Assembly: GCA_905209085.1 (NCBI GenBank)
Contig: CAJLRM010000008.1
Span: 1-64,000 of the forward strand
From: an uncultured Eubacteriales bacterium
GTDB lineage: Bacteria; Bacillota; Clostridia; Christensenellales; Borkfalkiaceae
Reading direction: 5' to 3'
DNA length: 64,000 nt
Part shown: piece by piece, positions 61,636 to 64,000 of the stretch
Layout: each line of letters begins with the position of its first letter
Position numbering within the stretch: the first letter of the stretch is position 1
The notes under the pieces: generated by a model
What the model was told of the DNA's origin: nothing
The model's input: only the letters and a program-made list of their open reading frames with translations
Databases searched by the model: none
Position numbers and translations under genes: made by a program

Positions 61636-63159
61636 ATGATGAAATCCGAATATTTAAAAATCAAAGGAAAATGGAAGATATTGGCCTCGCTTTGCCTTGC
61701 GCTGTCTTTTGCGTTCGCGGCGGCTTGCGGCGGTCCTGCTTCCGAAAATTCTTCGAATGCGGACAGTTCCGCAAGCGCGGGCACGAGCACGGGCGAACAG
61801 AGCGAACGCCCGACGTCGGATTCTTCCGACACGGGAAGCGGGGAAAGCTCCTCTCAAAGCAGCGCCGAAGAAGTGCCCGAGGTCGTTTACGATACGAGCT
61901 ATGCGCCCACTCTTTTCGACGCGGAATCGGTTTCTTTCGAAACTTCGATGCTGAGCGAGGGCGTAAGGCTCGTGAAAAACACTTTTTCGCTGAATAACGG
62001 AAACGTATCCGCGGTGTATACGTTGGAAATCGATCTGAAAAAGGCGGAAATCCACGCCGGCAATACGGACAACGTGACGGTCGGCTATACGTGGAAAAAA
62101 TCGGTGCCGAACGCGCAGGCGCTGGCGTGGGAAAAGGCGACGGGCAGACAGGTCCTCGCCTCCATCAACGCCGACTTTTTCGGGGATAAATGCGTCAACG
62201 CGTTCGTCAAGGACGGCGTCATTCTCAAAGCGGGGCATAACGACAAAGGCGTTTACGACTATCGTGACGACGCGGCGGACGTTCCCGCTTCCGCGCCCAT
62301 GCTCTTCGGACTCAAAGACGGCAAGGCGCAGATAGGCCCCATCGTCGGCTATACGGGGGACGTCACTTCCGCCGAAGTCAAAAAGACGCTGGTGCAGGCG
62401 AAGCTCGTCTATCAGGGCAAGCTCTCCCGCCATACGAGCAAACACGTCGTCGAGGAAAACGTCGCTCCCGCCGCCGATGCCTGGGCGCTGCTCACCTCCG
62501 GCACCTATAAAGTGCCGAGCGGCTCCGTCGTTCTGAAATTGGATATTTCCGAGGGCTACGGCGAAATGGCGGTGCTGGAAAAGACTACCCTGACCAAACT
62601 GGAAACGTATACCCCCGAAAGCGGCTGCGGCTATCTCGTCATGCATCCCGACTATACGGGGAACAAGAGCGCCATGCGTCAGTCCGCCGTCGGCGACACG
62701 GTTTCCCTCGCCGTGACTTCTCCCGACGGGAAATGGGACGGCTTCGATACGATACTCGGGTGCCGTCAGGCGCTGGTGACAGACGGGGAAATCCCCGACA
62801 CCGTGGCGCTGGAAAACAGCAACGGCGCGCAGACTACGGACATTCCGCGCACGTCGATCGGAATCAAAAAAGACGGCACGGTGGTGCTCTTTGCCGTGGA
62901 ATCCATGCGCTACGGCAAGAAATCCACGTCGGACGAGGACACTTACGGACTCAATCTTCCCGAAATCGCGCAGTTTATCCGTTTTTACGGCTGTCCGAAC
63001 GCGGCGAACTTCGACGGCGGCGGCTCCACGCAATTGATCGTGCGCCAGGACGGACAGAGAAAGGTCCTCATCCGTTCCAGCGATACGGGCAGCTACGATT
63101 TGGACGCTTCCCGTCCCGTCATGAATACCTTTTTGATCGCGGCGAAGGAAGGAAACTGA
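61636..63159 (+). CDS. Phosphodiester glycosidase-domain (NAGPA) lipoprotein
   Basis: This 507-residue lipoprotein has Cys31 in an AAAC lipobox, a Ser/Thr/Glu linker (about 33-78) and a C-terminal phosphodiester glycosidase domain of the NAGPA/DUF2233 type. Landmarks are ASINADFFGD, RTSIGIKKDGTVVLFAVE and NFDGGGSTQLIV. The family cleaves GlcNAc-phosphodiesters in animals and is found in bacteria in exopolysaccharide or wall-polymer contexts. Here it would act outside the cell on phosphate-linked glycans, such as a teichoic-type or phosphoglycan substrate. The ATG at 61636 follows AAGGAG. It shares an operon with GH31 and a BIG2 lipoprotein. Confidence 0.9.
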   Translation: MMKSEYLKIKGKWKILASLCLALSFAFAAACGGPASENSSNADSSASAGTSTGEQSERPTSDSSDTGSGESSSQSSAEEVPEVVYDTSYAPTLFDAESVSFETSMLSEGVRLVKNTFSLNNGNVSAVYTLEIDLKKAEIHAGNTDNVTVGYTWKKSVPNAQALAWEKATGRQVLASINADFFGDKCVNAFVKDGVILKAGHNDKGVYDYRDDAADVPASAPMLFGLKDGKAQIGPIVGYTGDVTSAEVKKTLVQAKLVYQGKLSRHTSKHVVEENVAPAADAWALLTSGTYKVPSGSVVLKLDISEGYGEMAVLEKTTLTKLETYTPESGCGYLVMHPDYTGNKSAMRQSAVGDTVSLAVTSPDGKWDGFDTILGCRQALVTDGEIPDTVALENSNGAQTTDIPRTSIGIKKDGTVVLFAVESMRYGKKSTSDEDTYGLNLPEIAQFIRFYGCPNAANFDGGGSTQLIVRQDGQRKVLIRSSDTGSYDLDASRPVMNTFLIAAKEGN

Positions 63160-63160
63160 G

Positions 63161-63841
63161 ATGAATGGGAAAAAAGGAGCGCTCTTTTTGGCGCTGGCGG
63201 TCTGTATGGCTTTTTCCGCCTGCGGAGGCAGTCCGTCGGACAGTTCCGAATCTTTGAGCGACAGCGCGGATTCCTTTTCGGAAAGCAGCGAAAGCAGTTC
63301 CCTTCAAGAGGAATCCTCGCAAAGCAGCTCGTTTTCGGGCGAGCTGGAAGTGACGCTCAGCGAAACTTCTTTGGAACTTTTTGTCGGGGAAACGTTCACA
63401 TTGGAAGCGTCGGTGAACGATCCTTCCGCGGAAATCAAATGGGGCACCAGCAGCCGCGCCGTCGCAGGCGTAGAAGCCGACGGAAATACCGCCGTCATTA
63501 CGGCAAACGGCGAGGGAACGGCGCAGATACGCGTCCGCTATAACGAAAAACTGATAGCGAAATGCGACGTCACCGTTATCCTGCCGCCCGAAAAATTATC
63601 CGTTCTCGTGCCTTCGGGAAAGCTCATTTTAAGCGCGGGGCAGAAGGCGACGGTGAAGGCGATCAAGGATGCGTCTTTAAGCGGGGAAGCCGTCTGGTCG
63701 AGTTCGGACGTTTCGGTCGCATCCATAGAATATCAGGGACTGATTGCAGTCGTCACCGCCGCGTCGGCGGGCGAATGCACCGTCACCGTATCTCTCGGCG
63801 GCGAAAGCTCGGAATTTGTCGTCGTCGTGGGCAAGGAATGA
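63161..63841 (+). CDS. Small BIG2 Ig-like lipoprotein
   Basis: This 226-residue lipoprotein has Cys21 in an FSAC lipobox, a Ser/Glu/Asp linker (about 24-60) and two BIG2-like Ig domains (about 62-140, KWGTSSRAVAGVEADGNTAV; and about 143-224, VWSSSDVSVASIEYQGLIAV). It starts one base after the NAGPA gene stop, using AAGGAAA inside that gene as ribosome site, so translation is coupled. With no catalytic domain it may be a spacer or binding partner for its neighbours at the cell surface. Confidence 0.9.
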   Translation: MNGKKGALFLALAVCMAFSACGGSPSDSSESLSDSADSFSESSESSSLQEESSQSSSFSGELEVTLSETSLELFVGETFTLEASVNDPSAEIKWGTSSRAVAGVEADGNTAVITANGEGTAQIRVRYNEKLIAKCDVTVILPPEKLSVLVPSGKLILSAGQKATVKAIKDASLSGEAVWSSSDVSVASIEYQGLIAVVTAASAGECTVTVSLGGESSEFVVVVGKE

Positions 63842-63851
63842 GGAGGACGCC

Positions 63852-64000
63852 ATGAAAGTATTTTTTAAAGCGGTCGCAACGCTCGCGGCGGCCATAGTTC
63901 TCGCGGCGGGAAACTTGCGGACGCTCTCCGCTTCGGCGGCTGCTTATACGCAGACGGTGGACGTCGTTTCCTCGGGCAGCGCCTTGAACGTCGAGCCTAC
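63852..64000 (+). CDS. Secreted protein, cut off by the window end
   Basis: Only the first 49 codons are present. They encode a signal peptide with a long Ala-rich hydrophobic core and a likely cleavage site near LSASAAAY at about residues 30-36, followed by TQTVDVVSSGS. There is no lipobox Cys, so unlike its upstream neighbours it is probably cleaved by signal peptidase I. A GAGGAGG site precedes the ATG, ten bases after the BIG2 gene stop. The function cannot be judged. Confidence 0.8.
   Translation, partial: MKVFFKAVATLAAAIVLAAGNLRTLSASAAAYTQTVDVVSSGSALNVEP

Overview
The window looks like chromosomal DNA from an uncultured, glycan-degrading Clostridia-type Gram-positive bacterium, perhaps in the Christensenellales. 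That assignment is inferred from: eleven lipoproteins with a short signal peptide, a lipobox ending in Cys-Gly-Gly or similar, and a Ser/Asp/Glu-rich linker; Gram-positive-style carbohydrate ABC transporters without a linked ATPase; LRR, BIG2, LamG-like and InlB-type repeat surface proteins; strong AGGAGG-type ribosome sites; and near-perfect TTGACA-N17-TATAAT promoters. I see no rRNA, tRNA, CRISPR array, transposase or phage gene.

Layout. (1) 667-17239: an AraC regulator is divergent from a six-gene operon encoding two sugar ABC permeases, their binding lipoprotein, a 1393-residue surface protein with a Cys/Gly tail anchor, a GH97 glycosidase lipoprotein and a 1670-residue repeat lipoprotein. 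(2) 17672-21346: a second AraC regulator is divergent from a sugar nucleotidyltransferase and a NahK-like hexosamine kinase, followed by an SGNH hydrolase. (3) 22150-31366: two very large surface lipoproteins, one with BspA-type LRRs and one with a Ser-Asp stalk, Ig-like domains and many beta repeats. (4) 31554-37929, minus strand: a 1486-residue GH31 lipoprotein and a BIG2 lipoprotein that share five copies of an unrecognised beta module. A third AraC gene (38164) is divergent from them. (5) 39812-46864: an amino-sugar and envelope cluster (LbetaH acyltransferase, GlmM, GlmS, a PglF/CapD-type UDP-GlcNAc dehydratase and a second NahK-like kinase). (6) 46896-50004: a 29-residue membrane peptide, an SGNH hydrolase, a GNAT acetyltransferase and an RpiR regulator. 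(7) 50620-64000: a strongly promoted 1233-residue lipoprotein with an internal duplication, then a second ABC importer, a DUF4127 protein, a cytoplasmic GH31 enzyme, a phosphodiester-glycosidase lipoprotein, a BIG2 lipoprotein and a secreted protein cut off by the window end.

How the parts may work together (inference): surface lipoproteins bind and trim alpha-linked or GalNAc/GlcNAc-containing glycans. Two ABC importers take up the products, with an ATPase supplied from elsewhere. Cytoplasmic GH31 cleaves the oligosaccharides. NahK-like kinases plus the nucleotidyltransferase return hexosamines to nucleotide sugars, and GlmM/GlmS and the dehydratase feed envelope polysaccharide. Each of the three AraC genes lies divergent from the operon it probably controls.
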